64,000 nucleotides of DNA, taken from positions 558,001 through 622,000 of the forward strand of contig NZ_JAAAKV010000001.1 in assembly GCF_009905725.1 (NCBI RefSeq), given 5' to 3'. The DNA comes from Emticicia sp. CRIBPO. Its GTDB lineage: Bacteria; Bacteroidota; Bacteroidia; Cytophagales; Spirosomataceae. Positions 44,761 to 54,198 of the stretch are shown in pieces (position 1 is the first letter of the stretch; the number at the start of each line of letters is the position of its first letter). Position numbers and translations under genes: made by a program. The notes below the pieces were generated by a model that saw nothing but the letters and a program-made list of their open reading frames with translations, made no database searches and was not told the DNA's origin.

Positions 44761-45329
44761 ACCACCAGACTCCTGGAGCCATGGGCTCCCAGCACCAGTG
44801 ATTGCTCAATGTCAGCGGTTTTAGACGGCCCTGCCAGGAAAGTACTGAAGTTATTTTCTTCGTTTCCGATCCTCTCATAGGCCAGGTGCAGGTCTGCCAC
44901 AATATTTTCTTTTTGGATGACAATAGCCAGGTTCTGACAAATGAACGGGGCAACCCGCTGTCCCATTTCTTTTTCTGTAAGCCAGACGGCCCCGTTTTCA
45001 GCTACCCCGAAAACACCCCGGATGATCGTGAGCTCAACATCACTGAGGCTATGGGGATCTGCTTCCAGCCAGCCGGTTTCGGCGATATCTGCTAACTCAG
45101 GTAAAGTCGTGATCAACCTTAATGAGGTATTATATTCACTCATGATAAATGTCTTGATTTCATCAAAAGAACCAACTTCAACCACAGTTCCGCCGATAGA
45201 AGTCAATACTTCCCTGTATTTCTGAAACACCAAATCAACCTGCAGGTTTAAACCCGTAAGACCCGGCAGGGCTCTCTGCTCCGGTTGACTGGCCTTTATT
45301 TTTGACAATATACTTTCTCTTGAACTCAT
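44748..45329 (-). CDS. lutC: Lactate utilization protein C (LutC)
   Basis: This 193-residue LUD-domain protein has the LutC pattern, with an N-terminal helix (SSRESILSKIKASQ), then VDLVFQKYREVLTSIGG and VLGAHGSRSLVVFVL at the end. It overlaps lutB by one base. LutC is the small subunit of the LutABC complex that oxidises L-lactate to pyruvate in the cytoplasm. The final codons are embedded in a long palindrome. Confidence 0.9.
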   Translation of the reverse strand: MSSRESILSKIKASQPEQRALPGLTGLNLQVDLVFQKYREVLTSIGGTVVEVGSFDEIKTFIMSEYNTSLRLITTLPELADIAETGWLEADPHSLSDVELTIIRGVFGVAENGAVWLTEKEMGQRVAPFICQNLAIVIQKENIVADLHLAYERIGNEENNFSTFLAGPSKTADIEQSLVLGAHGSRSLVVFVL

Positions 45330-46690
45330 TATTTTTTCCGGTTCTTTTTATACCAGTCTCTGAAGCTTTCCGACGGAGGCTCAGGCATTTCCCTGTTTTT
45401 AAACCATGGGTTCATTCCGTTATTTACCAGGAAAGGCAAAGCCTTCATGATTTTGCGTCCTACACTCCCACCCAACTGATACGCTGCAGGGTGTGAAAAG
45501 GTAAAATTCATGGCCTTCATACCCAGTTTCTTGACGGTCGGGGCATGGCCGCTCTGAACCAGCACCTGTCTCCATTTATATAGCTGATCATGAATATCAA
45601 TCTTCACAGGGCACACATTGGAGCATGAACCGCACAAAGTGGATGCAAACGGCAGATCGGCAAATTTGGTCATGTCCAGATTAGGAGCCAGAATAGAGCC
45701 TATAGGCCCCGCTACGGCATTATGGTAACTGTGTCCGCCACTCCGGCGATACACCGGGCAGGTGTTCATACAGGCGGCACAACGGATGCATTTCAAAGAA
45801 TTCCTGAAGTCTTTTCTCCCCAGCTGCGTAGAGCGACCATTATCCACAATCACGATGTGCATCTGTTGCCCTTCACGTGGTTTTCTGAAATGGGAAGAAT
45901 AGGTAGTAATCGGCTGTCCCGTAGCAGACCTGGCTAACAACCGGAGAAAAACGCCCAGGTGCTCGCGTTTCGGGATAATCTTTTCAAAACCCATACAGGC
46001 AATATGTACATCCGCGAGGTGGGCTCCCATGTCGGCATTGCCCTCGTTGGTACAAACCACAAACTCTCCGGTCTCCGCTACGGCGAAATTAACGCCGGTC
46101 AAGGCCAGTTTTCTTTCCAGGAATTTCTCCCTGAGGTGATGACGGGCTACTTCGGTTAAATATTGGGGGTCATTATTACCCTTTTCAGTGTTCAGGTGCT
46201 CATGAAATGTATCGCTGACATCTTCCTTTTTAAGGTGGATGGCCGGCATAACAATATGGCTCGGAGGCTCCTGGCGTAGCTGCACAATCCGCTCGCCAAG
46301 ATCCGTATCTATGACATCAATACCATTATGAGACAAAAACTCGTTCATGTGACATTCTTCCGTCAGCATAGACTTGCTCTTACTCAATGAATTGATGTTA
46401 TTTTCCCTTAGTATCGATAAAACAATCTGATTATGCTCTTCCGCATCGGCAGCCCAGTGTACTTTCACCCCGTTTCTGATGGCCTGCTCTTCGAATGAGA
46501 CCAGGTAGTCATGAAGATTGGAAAGGACATTATTTTTGATCTGCGAGGCCGTTTCCCGGAGCGATTCCCACTCAGGAATCTGGAAGGCCACTTTATCTCT
46601 TTTCTGACGCACCCACCACAATGTTTCATCATGCCAGGTGGTCCGTTCAACATCTTTATTGAATATATCGGCAGCTTCTGAATGTTGCAT
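45329..46690 (-). CDS. lutB: Lactate utilization protein B (LutB)
   Basis: This 453-residue protein has an N-terminal LUD domain (about 60-290). It then has two 4Fe-4S motifs, CIRCAACMNTCPVYR and CGSCSNVCPVKI, and a helical C-terminal domain (DUF3390-like). It is the iron-sulfur subunit of L-lactate dehydrogenase LutABC. It follows lutA by one base and overlaps lutC, so the three genes form one tight operon. Confidence 0.95.
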   Translation of the reverse strand: MQHSEAADIFNKDVERTTWHDETLWWVRQKRDKVAFQIPEWESLRETASQIKNNVLSNLHDYLVSFEEQAIRNGVKVHWAADAEEHNQIVLSILRENNINSLSKSKSMLTEECHMNEFLSHNGIDVIDTDLGERIVQLRQEPPSHIVMPAIHLKKEDVSDTFHEHLNTEKGNNDPQYLTEVARHHLREKFLERKLALTGVNFAVAETGEFVVCTNEGNADMGAHLADVHIACMGFEKIIPKREHLGVFLRLLARSATGQPITTYSSHFRKPREGQQMHIVIVDNGRSTQLGRKDFRNSLKCIRCAACMNTCPVYRRSGGHSYHNAVAGPIGSILAPNLDMTKFADLPFASTLCGSCSNVCPVKIDIHDQLYKWRQVLVQSGHAPTVKKLGMKAMNFTFSHPAAYQLGGSVGRKIMKALPFLVNNGMNPWFKNREMPEPPSESFRDWYKKNRKK

Positions 46691-46691
46691 T

Positions 46692-47405
46692 TCAGTTCGA
46701 GAAGTTTAGGATTTCGGCAATATGCATTACTTTCAGCGGCAGTTTTTCTCTCCTGATGATCCCTTCCAGGTGCATCAGGCAGGAGGTATCTCCACCGGTA
46801 AGCACCTCAGTACCATTTTTAACATGGTCTCTGACGCGGTCAATCCCCATCCTGACAGACACTGCTTCTTCTGTCACACAGAAAGTACCGCCGAAACCGC
46901 AGCATTCATCTTTCCGGTCAAGCGTGACCAGGTCAAGGCCATCGACCATCCTGAGGAGTTTTTCGGGCTTCGAAAAACCGGGAGCATTGAGTTCACTCAT
47001 CTGTGAAAGCTTCAGACCGCGTTGTCCGTGACAGCTTTGGTGCAATCCGACTTTATGAGGAAACCTGGCATCCAGTTTGTCAATTTTGAGTACATCATTG
47101 ATAAACTCCGTCAGTTCGTAAATCCCGCCTTTGGGATGAATACCGACATGCTCTTTGACATGCAGCGTACAGCTTCCCGAGGGGCTGACGATGTAATCGA
47201 ATTCCGAAAAATTATCAATAAATAACTGGCTGCATGATCCTGCCAGGTGCTCAAATCCGGAATTGGCCATAGGCTGGCCGCAACAGGTCTGGTTGAGGGG
47301 GAATCCTACTTCGCAACCCAATTTTTCGAGTAGTTCCAAAGTAGCAACGCCTACCTGTGGATAAAACTGGTCTATGTAACAGGGGATAAAAAGTCCGACT
47401 TTCAT
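46692..47405 (-). CDS. lutA: Lactate utilization protein A (LutA)
   Basis: This 237-residue protein carries two cysteine-rich CCG domains: NQTCCGQPMANSGFEHLAGS and DECCGFGGTFCV. They bind a 4Fe-4S cluster related to heterodisulfide reductase and GlpC subunits. With LutB and LutC it oxidises L-lactate to pyruvate. It is the first lut gene, 143 bases after the rhaI stop, which suggests one transcript with a processing hairpin between (47446-47481). Confidence 0.92.
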   Translation of the reverse strand: MKVGLFIPCYIDQFYPQVGVATLELLEKLGCEVGFPLNQTCCGQPMANSGFEHLAGSCSQLFIDNFSEFDYIVSPSGSCTLHVKEHVGIHPKGGIYELTEFINDVLKIDKLDARFPHKVGLHQSCHGQRGLKLSQMSELNAPGFSKPEKLLRMVDGLDLVTLDRKDECCGFGGTFCVTEEAVSVRMGIDRVRDHVKNGTEVLTGGDTSCLMHLEGIIRREKLPLKVMHIAEILNFSN

Positions 47406-47445
47406 CTATATTTTGGCCGTGCCTTCTGGTTGAATAATGTTGTTA

Positions 47446-47481
47446 TTCTGAACACCACATATCGCTATGCGATGTTCAGAA
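47446..47481. repeat. Nested hairpin between rhaI and lutA
   Basis: TTCTGAAC (47446-47453) pairs with GTTCAGAA (47474-47481), enclosing the smaller stem ATCGC/GCGAT. It has no T-run on the minus strand. It is better read as an attenuator, processing site or repeat than as a full terminator. Confidence 0.5.
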
Positions 47482-47548
47482 GTCCAAATATAATAGTCAC
47501 TGGTGGGTTTTTCAGATAAAAATTACAATTATCGAAAAATAGGGGAAA

Positions 47549-48826
47549 TTACAGGCCCGTCGCAATGGCCTTCGCTCCTCTTTGTTGAATCAGCTGCTTT
47601 CTGATTTCCTTTTCCCTGAATAATCCCAGCGGGCTTAATGCTCCACCGGTTCTGAGTCTTGCTTCAGCCACCAGGGCCCGGGTATCCGTTCTGAAAGCCG
47701 TCTGAAGTATTTCCTGGGCCAGAACCACATCGTTATTCAGCTGGGCTTCATTCAGTTTCTTTTTGTCTACCAGCAAAGCCTGGGCATAAGTAATCATGAT
47801 CGCCTCGACGGCCTGAAGAAGGTCTTCAAGAGGGTCTTTGACATTGTGCGAAGCATCAATCATCCACCCGAAACCTTTCTTACCGAAAGGCGGGTTATTG
47901 TCCTGCTGGCCACTGATCAACTCATTGAATATCAGGAACAACTGATAAGGACGAATACTTCCGACAGTTAAGTCGTCATCGCCGTATTTAGAGTCATTGA
48001 AGTGGAATCCACCCAGTTTGCCCTCCATCATCAGCAAGGCTACGATCTGCTCGATGTTGGCATTAGGTAGGTGATGACCGAGATCGACCAAAGTATAAGC
48101 TTTATCGCCCAGTTTGGAAGCATAAAGCAGTGATTGACCCCAGTCGCCCACGGTCATGGAATAAAAATTGGGTTCAAAAGCTTTATATTCTACAAACACC
48201 TTCCAGTCATCAGGCAAGGCCGCGTAAATCTCCTGCAGACCTTCCAGGGTGTTTTCAAAAGCCCTTCTGAAATTCAACTGACCCGGAAAACATGATCCGT
48301 CAGACAACCACACAGTCAAGGCATCAGAGCCCAGCTCGATACCGTGTTTGATCACTTCAATGTTATGCTCAATGGCCTGCTTTCTCACCCCCCTGTCGAC
48401 GTGTTGCAACGACCCGAATTTATAGCTGAATTCCTGGTTGGGCTGGTCCTGGAACGTATTGGAATTGACTGCATCAAACTTCAGTCCGTACTGCCCTGCG
48501 AGTGCCTTGATAGCACCCGGATTTTGCGGGATGTCCCATGGAATGTGCAGGGAAATCGCCCCGGAAGACTGGTTAAGGGCGTGTAGTAATCCCACATCCG
48601 CTATTTTCTCTTCCAGGCTTCTCGGCTCCCCGCCACCGGCAAAACGTCCGAAACGTGTTCCTCCCGTACCCAGGGCCCATGAAGGGATGGCTATCTGAAA
48701 ATCGATCAGTTTATTAATTACTTCTTCTGACTGCTCAATCGTCGAAAGGGCATAAGCCAGTTTCAGCTGGTGCTGAGAACTGTTTTTCCCGTTAAATCCT
48801 TCTATATCGTTTTTTGAAATACTCAT
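47549..48826 (-). CDS. rhaI: L-rhamnose isomerase (TIM-barrel, RhaI-type)
   Basis: This 425-residue protein matches the xylose isomerase-like TIM-barrel rhamnose isomerase of the Pseudomonas stutzeri type. Metal-site motifs are visible: VFVEYKAFEPNF (Glu), LVDLGHHLPN (Asp/His), GGFHFNDSKYGDDD (His/Asp) and MIDASHN. The enzyme converts L-rhamnose to L-rhamnulose. It lies behind the rhaD gene and before lutA on the same strand, which fits rhamnose catabolism. Its first part is GTGGTRFGRFAGGG, a conserved glycine-rich loop. Confidence 0.88.
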   Translation of the reverse strand: MSISKNDIEGFNGKNSSQHQLKLAYALSTIEQSEEVINKLIDFQIAIPSWALGTGGTRFGRFAGGGEPRSLEEKIADVGLLHALNQSSGAISLHIPWDIPQNPGAIKALAGQYGLKFDAVNSNTFQDQPNQEFSYKFGSLQHVDRGVRKQAIEHNIEVIKHGIELGSDALTVWLSDGSCFPGQLNFRRAFENTLEGLQEIYAALPDDWKVFVEYKAFEPNFYSMTVGDWGQSLLYASKLGDKAYTLVDLGHHLPNANIEQIVALLMMEGKLGGFHFNDSKYGDDDLTVGSIRPYQLFLIFNELISGQQDNNPPFGKKGFGWMIDASHNVKDPLEDLLQAVEAIMITYAQALLVDKKKLNEAQLNNDVVLAQEILQTAFRTDTRALVAEARLRTGGALSPLGLFREKEIRKQLIQQRGAKAIATGL

Positions 48827-48845
48827 TTTTGGTTGAATTGTTTTT

Positions 48846-49014
48846 TAGCCGATAGCTGTTAGCTTCGGGCTATTAGCTTTTTAATTTATTTCTGTTTTTC
48901 ACTTTCAAAGAACCGTTGATATCTGTTACGCAAGGAATAGCTTCGAATTTATCCGAAAATATGAAAGCAATGACATCGGGAGGCTAATAGCTAACCGCTA
49001 AAAAGCCAACAGCC
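48846..49014. repeat. TTAGC-type repeats between rhaD and rhaI
   Basis: Two clusters of units (AGCCGATAGCTGTTAGC at 48846 and AGGCTAATAGCTAACCGC at 48981) occupy the 190-base gap. They belong to the same dispersed simple-repeat family seen at the window start. Confidence 0.5.
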
Positions 49015-49016
49015 AT

Positions 49017-51155
49017 TTATCTCACAAACGCCATCGCTACCCCGCCGTCCACGTTCAGTACGTTTCCGGTCGACTTGTTGAGCAATCCGCCCACAAAAGC
49101 AAAACAGGCGTTGGCGATATCGTCCGGGAGGATGATTTCATTCAGCAAGGTCCTTTTGGCATAATAAGCCGGAAGCTCAGCCACGGTGATTCCGTAAGCC
49201 TTGGCACGACCTTCGGCCCAGCCGCCTGCCCAGATGTTTGAATCGGAGATTACAGCATCCGGATTAACGGTATTGACCCTTATTTTATCGGCACCCAATT
49301 CAGCAGCGTTCAGACGTGTCAGGTGAAGCTGTGCTGCCTTTGCTGAGCCATATCCGGCGTTGTTAGGGCCTGCTACCAGGGCATTCTTAGAGACAATATT
49401 AACCACATCGCCTCCGAAGCCTTGTTTTCTCATGATCGCCACAGCAGCCTGCGTTACGATAAACTGGCCTTTTACGAGGATATCATAAAGTCTGTCCCAC
49501 TCTTCCAGGCTGTGCTCTTCAATAGACCTTGAAATGCTGATACCGGCATTGTTAATAACAATATCCACACCACCGAAAGCTAAGGCAGAAGCTTCAAAAG
49601 CCGCTTTGACGCTTTCAATATCGGTTACATTCAGGACCGTAGTAGCCACAGCATCTTTACCGAACAGTGACACAAACTCAGCTCTCGCCCCTTCCAGCCT
49701 TTCGGCGTTAATGTCATTCAACACAACACAAGCCCCTTCATGGACAAATTTCTTCGCGATAGCCTTTCCTATTCCACCGGCACTCCCCGTGATCAAAGCC
49801 ACCCTGCCCGACAAAGGTTTCGGTTTCGGCATCCTTTGCAGTTTTGCTTCTTCCAGCAACCAGTACTCAATATCAAAAGCTTCCTGACGTGGCAACGAAG
49901 TGTATTCAGAAACCGCCTCGGCCCCTTTCATCACATTGATGGCATTGGTATAATATTCAGATGCTACCCTCGCGGTTTGTTTATCTTTAGAAAACGTAAA
50001 CATACCCACACCCGGATACAGGATCACCACAGGGTTGGGGTCACGCATCGCCGGACTGTTGTCATGCTTGCAGGTTTCGTAATAATCGGTATATAATTGC
50101 CTGTATGACTCAAATGCAGGTGAAAGTCTCTCTTTAATGCCTTTGGTGTCGGTCAGGTCTTCTGAAGCCGCCAGGTCAAGCACGAGCGGAGATATTTTGG
50201 TTCTCAGGAAGTGGTCAGGACAAGAGGTTCCCAAAGGAGCCAGTTTATCCAGGTCATTTGAATTGATGAATTCCAGTACCCTGTCATCGTCCGAGAAATG
50301 GCCCACCATGGTTCTGTAAGACGAACAGAACCCGCGAAGGATCGGGGCCAGTTTAGCGGCCTGGCTCAATCTGTCCGCCTCTTCAAGGCTGCTGATTTTC
50401 TGACCTCCGAAAACAGGTCCTTTTTTGCCATAGTTACTTTCAAGGTATTCAGCACATTTTTCTATCACCTCTAAAGTGTTGATATAACTTTCATAAGCGG
50501 TGTCACCCCAGGTAAACAAACCATGTGAACCCAGCATGATGCCTTTCAGTTGAATGCCTTTTGCGGCCGCTTTTTCAAGACATTCACGCAACTGAAGCCC
50601 CAGGTCGAAACCCGGCCTTTGCCAACCCACCCATCCGATGGTCCCGCCGAAAAGTTCCTCAGTGATTTTCTCACCGTCTTTGGCCGCTGCAATCGCAATC
50701 GCCGCATCCGGGTGCAGGTGATCTATGTGTTTGAAAGGTAAAAATCCATGTAGAGGCGTATCAATGGAAGGTGCTTTTGAAGCCAGGTCAAAGATACAGT
50801 GATTGAACAACTCCACCATCTCATCTTCAAAATCAATGCCTCTGTAGACATTTTCAAGACTGCGAAGCCTTTCCACATACAAAGCTGCACAACCCGATTT
50901 TTTCAGTGTCCCGATGTCACCACCTGAACCTTTGATCCACATTACCTCGGCGTCCTGCCCTGTAAGCGGGTCTTTGTCGGTTATTTTCACAGAGGTGTTG
51001 CCACCGCCGTAATTGGTCAGTCTTAAGTCCGCACCCAGGAGATTGGAACGGTAAATAAACAGGGCCACTTCATCACCGGCCAGTTCTGCCGCCCTGGCGT
51101 CGTCCCACAAATAACTAACATGTTTAAAACTATCCACCCCAAATGTCTTTGTCAT
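49017..51155 (-). CDS. rhaD: Bifunctional rhamnulose-1-phosphate aldolase/short-chain dehydrogenase
   Basis: This 712-residue fusion has a class II aldolase-like N-terminal half (about 1-430). It contains NYGGGNTSVKI, GFLPFKHIDHLHPDA and IMLGSHGLFTWG. A C-terminal SDR half (about 440-712) has GSAGGIGKAIA, NNAGISIS and YGSAKAAQ with the intact catalytic YxxxK. The aldolase cleaves rhamnulose-1-phosphate to DHAP and L-lactaldehyde, and the dehydrogenase part oxidises lactaldehyde to lactate. LutABC would then take lactate to pyruvate. A rhamnulokinase and transporter are expected upstream but not in the window. Confidence 0.92.
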   Translation of the reverse strand: MTKTFGVDSFKHVSYLWDDARAAELAGDEVALFIYRSNLLGADLRLTNYGGGNTSVKITDKDPLTGQDAEVMWIKGSGGDIGTLKKSGCAALYVERLRSLENVYRGIDFEDEMVELFNHCIFDLASKAPSIDTPLHGFLPFKHIDHLHPDAAIAIAAAKDGEKITEELFGGTIGWVGWQRPGFDLGLQLRECLEKAAAKGIQLKGIMLGSHGLFTWGDTAYESYINTLEVIEKCAEYLESNYGKKGPVFGGQKISSLEEADRLSQAAKLAPILRGFCSSYRTMVGHFSDDDRVLEFINSNDLDKLAPLGTSCPDHFLRTKISPLVLDLAASEDLTDTKGIKERLSPAFESYRQLYTDYYETCKHDNSPAMRDPNPVVILYPGVGMFTFSKDKQTARVASEYYTNAINVMKGAEAVSEYTSLPRQEAFDIEYWLLEEAKLQRMPKPKPLSGRVALITGSAGGIGKAIAKKFVHEGACVVLNDINAERLEGARAEFVSLFGKDAVATTVLNVTDIESVKAAFEASALAFGGVDIVINNAGISISRSIEEHSLEEWDRLYDILVKGQFIVTQAAVAIMRKQGFGGDVVNIVSKNALVAGPNNAGYGSAKAAQLHLTRLNAAELGADKIRVNTVNPDAVISDSNIWAGGWAEGRAKAYGITVAELPAYYAKRTLLNEIILPDDIANACFAFVGGLLNKSTGNVLNVDGGVAMAFVR

Positions 51156-51330
51156 TATCGTCTAAATATTTATATAAGAGTAATTTATGCAAAGCAAATA
51201 AAGATAGTAATTTAAACTATCCTATGGTATCCTGTTTTTTGAAAAATAATTTTTGGGGCGGTTGGCTGTCAGCCTTCAGCCATTAGCTTTTCCGGTTCAT
51301 AACAATAGTCATCTGTTGGTAATGATGTAA

Positions 51331-51373
51331 AAAATAACAGGCCGGATGAAAGTTTCATCCGGCCTGTTATTTT
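51331..51373 (-). terminator. Strong terminator after the toxin-antitoxin pair
   Basis: A 21-base perfect stem (AAAATAACAGGCCGGATGAAA and its complement) has a single-base centre, so the effective loop is a few bases. On the minus strand a T-run follows. It ends the vapBC-like transcript. The rest of the 344-base gap to rhaD has a TTAGC-type repeat at 51261-51292 and AT-rich promoter DNA. Confidence 0.8.
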
Positions 51374-51499
51374 ACTTATTTTCTGATCCTGAAGCTAACT
51401 GCAAACCGTCAACAAACGAAAGGCTTCATTAAAATGCCGTCGACAAAGTCACTTTCATGTCACGTAAATCCAAATATCTATTAAAACGAAACATTCTCA

Positions 51500-51922
51500 T
51501 TATCTATTTAACCTCAATTCACAATAGCTTTCCGGGGTATAAACACTTAGTAAACTATTTTTATAGTCTTTTATATTTCTCGTCAATATCAAATCAATTT
51601 CTCCACTCATTTCAGCTGAATAATTTTGCAATGCATCTTCAAAATCTTTAAATGCTGAAGCCAATGCCATTTTTATTACTCCTTTATCTATGGTAAGAAT
51701 TTCCACTATCGAGATCAGACCTGACAATTTTTCAATTACCTTTTCATGCTTTGCTCCTTGCCTTAGCAGATAATAAACATTACTCAAAATAACAGGAGTA
51801 ATAAATCCTTTGATTTCTTTTCTTTCACATAGAGAAAAAATTTCTGCAGCATGTTCCGAAAAAGGCTGCCTGTCAAAAAAGAAATCAAGAATAACATCAG
51901 TATCAATCAGAACTCTTACCAT
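51500..51922 (-). CDS. PIN-domain toxin (VapC-like)
   Basis: This 140-residue PIN-domain protein has the acidic residues of the nuclease site: Asp6 (VLIDTDVILDFFFD), the Glu/Asp in FKDFEDALQNYSA and the final Asp in ILTRNIKDYK. VapC toxins cleave tRNA or rRNA and are held inactive by the partner antitoxin. It overlaps the antitoxin gene by one base, as in typical operons, and is AT-rich like other mobile pairs. Confidence 0.82.
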   Translation of the reverse strand: MVRVLIDTDVILDFFFDRQPFSEHAAEIFSLCERKEIKGFITPVILSNVYYLLRQGAKHEKVIEKLSGLISIVEILTIDKGVIKMALASAFKDFEDALQNYSAEMSGEIDLILTRNIKDYKNSLLSVYTPESYCELRLNR

Positions 51923-52170
51923 TATATATATTTTTCAGATAACCTTTTACCAAGTTCTTTTTTATAATCAAAGTCATTAGGGGCTTTAAATGATCCTTTT
52001 AAGGCTTTAACTGTAGGACTTAATTCTATTTCACTTTTACTTTCATCGCTGGTTATTAACTTAAGATAATTCTCAATGATATCCGACAAACTACGTTCTT
52101 GTGCCAAAGCGTATTTTTTTGCTTTTTCAATAACCGTATGCTCTATAGTCAAAGTTAATTTTGTATTCAT
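51922..52170 (-). CDS. Antitoxin of PIN toxin (DUF6364/RHH-like)
   Basis: This 82-residue protein starts at the second of two in-frame ATGs, MNTKLTLTIEHTVIEKAKKY, which matches the DUF6364-type antitoxin N terminus. The first ATG (52182) would add four residues. It has a short ribbon-helix-helix-like domain and a charged C-terminal tail (KKELGKRLSEKY) for toxin binding. A palindrome 37 bases upstream may be its operator. Confidence 0.75.
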   Translation of the reverse strand: MNTKLTLTIEHTVIEKAKKYALAQERSLSDIIENYLKLITSDESKSEIELSPTVKALKGSFKAPNDFDYKKELGKRLSEKYI

Positions 52171-52206
52171 GGTTTGTATCATTTATTTTACTTTCAGGAA
52201 TAACGA

Positions 52207-52242
52207 CAATACGTGTAAAATAATTTCATTTTACACGTATTG
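52207..52242. promoter_or_regulatory. Palindrome upstream of antitoxin: possible operator
   Basis: CAATACGTGTAAAAT pairs perfectly with its complement across a 6-base gap (15-base arms). It lies just upstream of the minus-strand antitoxin start, where autoregulating RHH antitoxins bind. On the plus strand a run of nine T follows, so it could also end an unseen plus-strand RNA. Confidence 0.5.
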
Positions 52243-52307
52243 TTTTTTTTTCGAGTTAAATATTTTACGACAAAGCAAACTTATTCATCAAAATCCTAAA
52301 TGTTCCT

Positions 52308-53147
52308 TCAAAACGCTGTCGACAAAGTCACTTCTTTCCACTTTTCGAGATCTCCGTTTACTTCCTGTATTTTCTTCTGAGCTACGCTGTAAGCATCTTC
52401 TCCTAAAAATAAATGTAGGGCAGGATTTTCTTCCAGGCTCATTTTTATCATCGCATCTGCAGCCTTTTCAGGATCACCCGGCTGGTTGCCGTCCATCTCG
52501 TCCTGGTGAAAAGCCTCCGATTGCCTCGCTGCTTCATAGGCTTCAATGGAGCGGGCAGGTGTCTTAACCGAGTCTGAACTCAGGAAACTGGTACGGAAAT
52601 AACCCGGATACACCAGCGTGACCTTGACTCCGAAGCCTGCAGCTTCTGCAGCCAGTCCTTCGGTCAAACCCGAAACGGCAAATTTAGTGGAACAGTAGAT
52701 TCCCCAGCCCGCAAAATTGGCGGTATATCCACCGATGGAAGAGATATTGAAGAAATGCCCTCTCTGCCTGGCCCTGAAATGCGGCATCACCTGGCGGATC
52801 ACATGCAGGAGACCGAAAACGTTGACATCGTAATTAGCCCTGGCTTCTTCATCAGAGAGTTCTTCCAGCGTCCCCATCTGGCCGTACCCGGCATTGTTGA
52901 CTACGACATCCAGTCCGCCGAAATGGCTGATGGTCTTCTCAACAGCTTCTTTCACACTGGGTTCACTGACTATATTGACTTCCAGCGGAAGAAAATCTGC
53001 CGACGACTCCCCTATTTGTTCTTCCAGGCTGCTCAGTGTTCTCGAAGTAGCGGCTACACGGTAGCCTTCAGACAAAAGCTTTTTAACCAGGCTCAGTCCC
53101 AGGCCTTTGGAAGCACCTGTCACGAACCATACTTTGTTTGCATTCAT
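52308..53147 (-). CDS. Short-chain dehydrogenase/reductase
   Basis: The start at 53147 (MNANKVWFVTGASKGLGLSL) is the canonical SDR beginning; the open frame has 15 further codons without similarity. The 279-residue product has TGASKGLG, VVNNAGYGQMG, ISSIGGY and YCSTK, the intact YxxxK. It is a classical SDR of unknown substrate. It follows the AraC-type regulator gene by 84 bases on the same strand and is probably regulated by it. Confidence 0.85.
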   Translation of the reverse strand: MNANKVWFVTGASKGLGLSLVKKLLSEGYRVAATSRTLSSLEEQIGESSADFLPLEVNIVSEPSVKEAVEKTISHFGGLDVVVNNAGYGQMGTLEELSDEEARANYDVNVFGLLHVIRQVMPHFRARQRGHFFNISSIGGYTANFAGWGIYCSTKFAVSGLTEGLAAEAAGFGVKVTLVYPGYFRTSFLSSDSVKTPARSIEAYEAARQSEAFHQDEMDGNQPGDPEKAADAMIKMSLEENPALHLFLGEDAYSVAQKKIQEVNGDLEKWKEVTLSTAF

Positions 53148-53231
53148 AATGATATTGTTTAAATGATGCAGCAAAATTACTTTGTACAGCATCGCCCCGG
53201 CTAGCGGGATTCAAACAATAACTTGCAAAAT

Positions 53232-54131
53232 TCAAACAGCCCGGTATTGCGAAGGTGTCAATTGAATATTTTTCTTGAAAAAGTTATTAAAATGAGCAGG
53301 TTCTTCAAAACCAAGACTGTAAGCTATCTCAGAAATGTTCCAGTCAGTGTGCTTTAAAAGCACTTTGGCTTCCTGCGTAAGACGCTCCGATATGATCTCA
53401 GAAGTGGTTTTTTGTGTGGTTTCTTTCAGGGCCCTGTTGAGGTGATTGACATGAACAGCCAGCTGGCCTGCGAAGTCTGAAGCAGAGCGGTAGGTGAACC
53501 GCTGGCGGGCGTCTTCAATAGGAAACTGCCTTTCGAGCAATTCGAGGAATAAAGAAGAAATGCGTTTGGAAGCATTGGAATGATGATTCACCGAGAGGTT
53601 GGCCGGTTGCATCTTCATCGCTTTGTGTATAAGATCAAAGACCAGGTTCCTTAAAACATCATATTTATAGGCATAATCTGACTCGATTTCCTCAGTCATC
53701 GAGCGGTAAATCGCACTGATGGTCTCCACCTGGTCATCGCTGATCGCAAATACCGGTGTGCCCTGAGGCTGAAAAACGGGATAGTCTTTCAACTGACCGA
53801 ACTGATGAAAAAAAGCTTCAGTAAAAACACAGAAAAAGCCCGTCTGCTGTTCGTCAAGCTGTTCCCAGTTGTATGGAATCTGGGGATTGGCAAAAAACAA
53901 GGCCTGTTTTTCAATGTCAACGACCTTATCCGCATAATGCACCCTGTTTTTACCGATGATCAGGCTAATCTTAAAATAATCCTTGCGGCTATATGGAATA
54001 GGTTTGGCCCGGCAACCCATAAAATCGTCCAGCTTAAAAACATTAAAATGACCGATCTCCTTTTTCAGGTTCTCAGGCATCCAGTTCAGCTTGGATTGAT
54101 AAAACGCTTCGATGCTTTCTACTTTGCTCAT
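53232..54131 (-). CDS. AraC-family transcriptional regulator
   Basis: This 299-residue protein has a cupin-like N-terminal domain (about 30-120) and a C-terminal AraC HTH pair. The HTH segments are SDFAGQLAVHVNHLNRALKE and WNISEIAYSLGFEEPAHFNN, ending in NIQLTPSQYRA. Regulators of this type often control an adjacent oxidoreductase, here the SDR downstream. The gene is not near any LuxR-type regulator for the LuxI-like gene behind it. Confidence 0.88.
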   Translation of the reverse strand: MSKVESIEAFYQSKLNWMPENLKKEIGHFNVFKLDDFMGCRAKPIPYSRKDYFKISLIIGKNRVHYADKVVDIEKQALFFANPQIPYNWEQLDEQQTGFFCVFTEAFFHQFGQLKDYPVFQPQGTPVFAISDDQVETISAIYRSMTEEIESDYAYKYDVLRNLVFDLIHKAMKMQPANLSVNHHSNASKRISSLFLELLERQFPIEDARQRFTYRSASDFAGQLAVHVNHLNRALKETTQKTTSEIISERLTQEAKVLLKHTDWNISEIAYSLGFEEPAHFNNFFKKNIQLTPSQYRAV

Positions 54132-54198
54132 ATTGCAAAGTTACAAGATTCAAACATAATGTAGAGAGATATTAAAATATAAATAGTCTTGAAATTAT

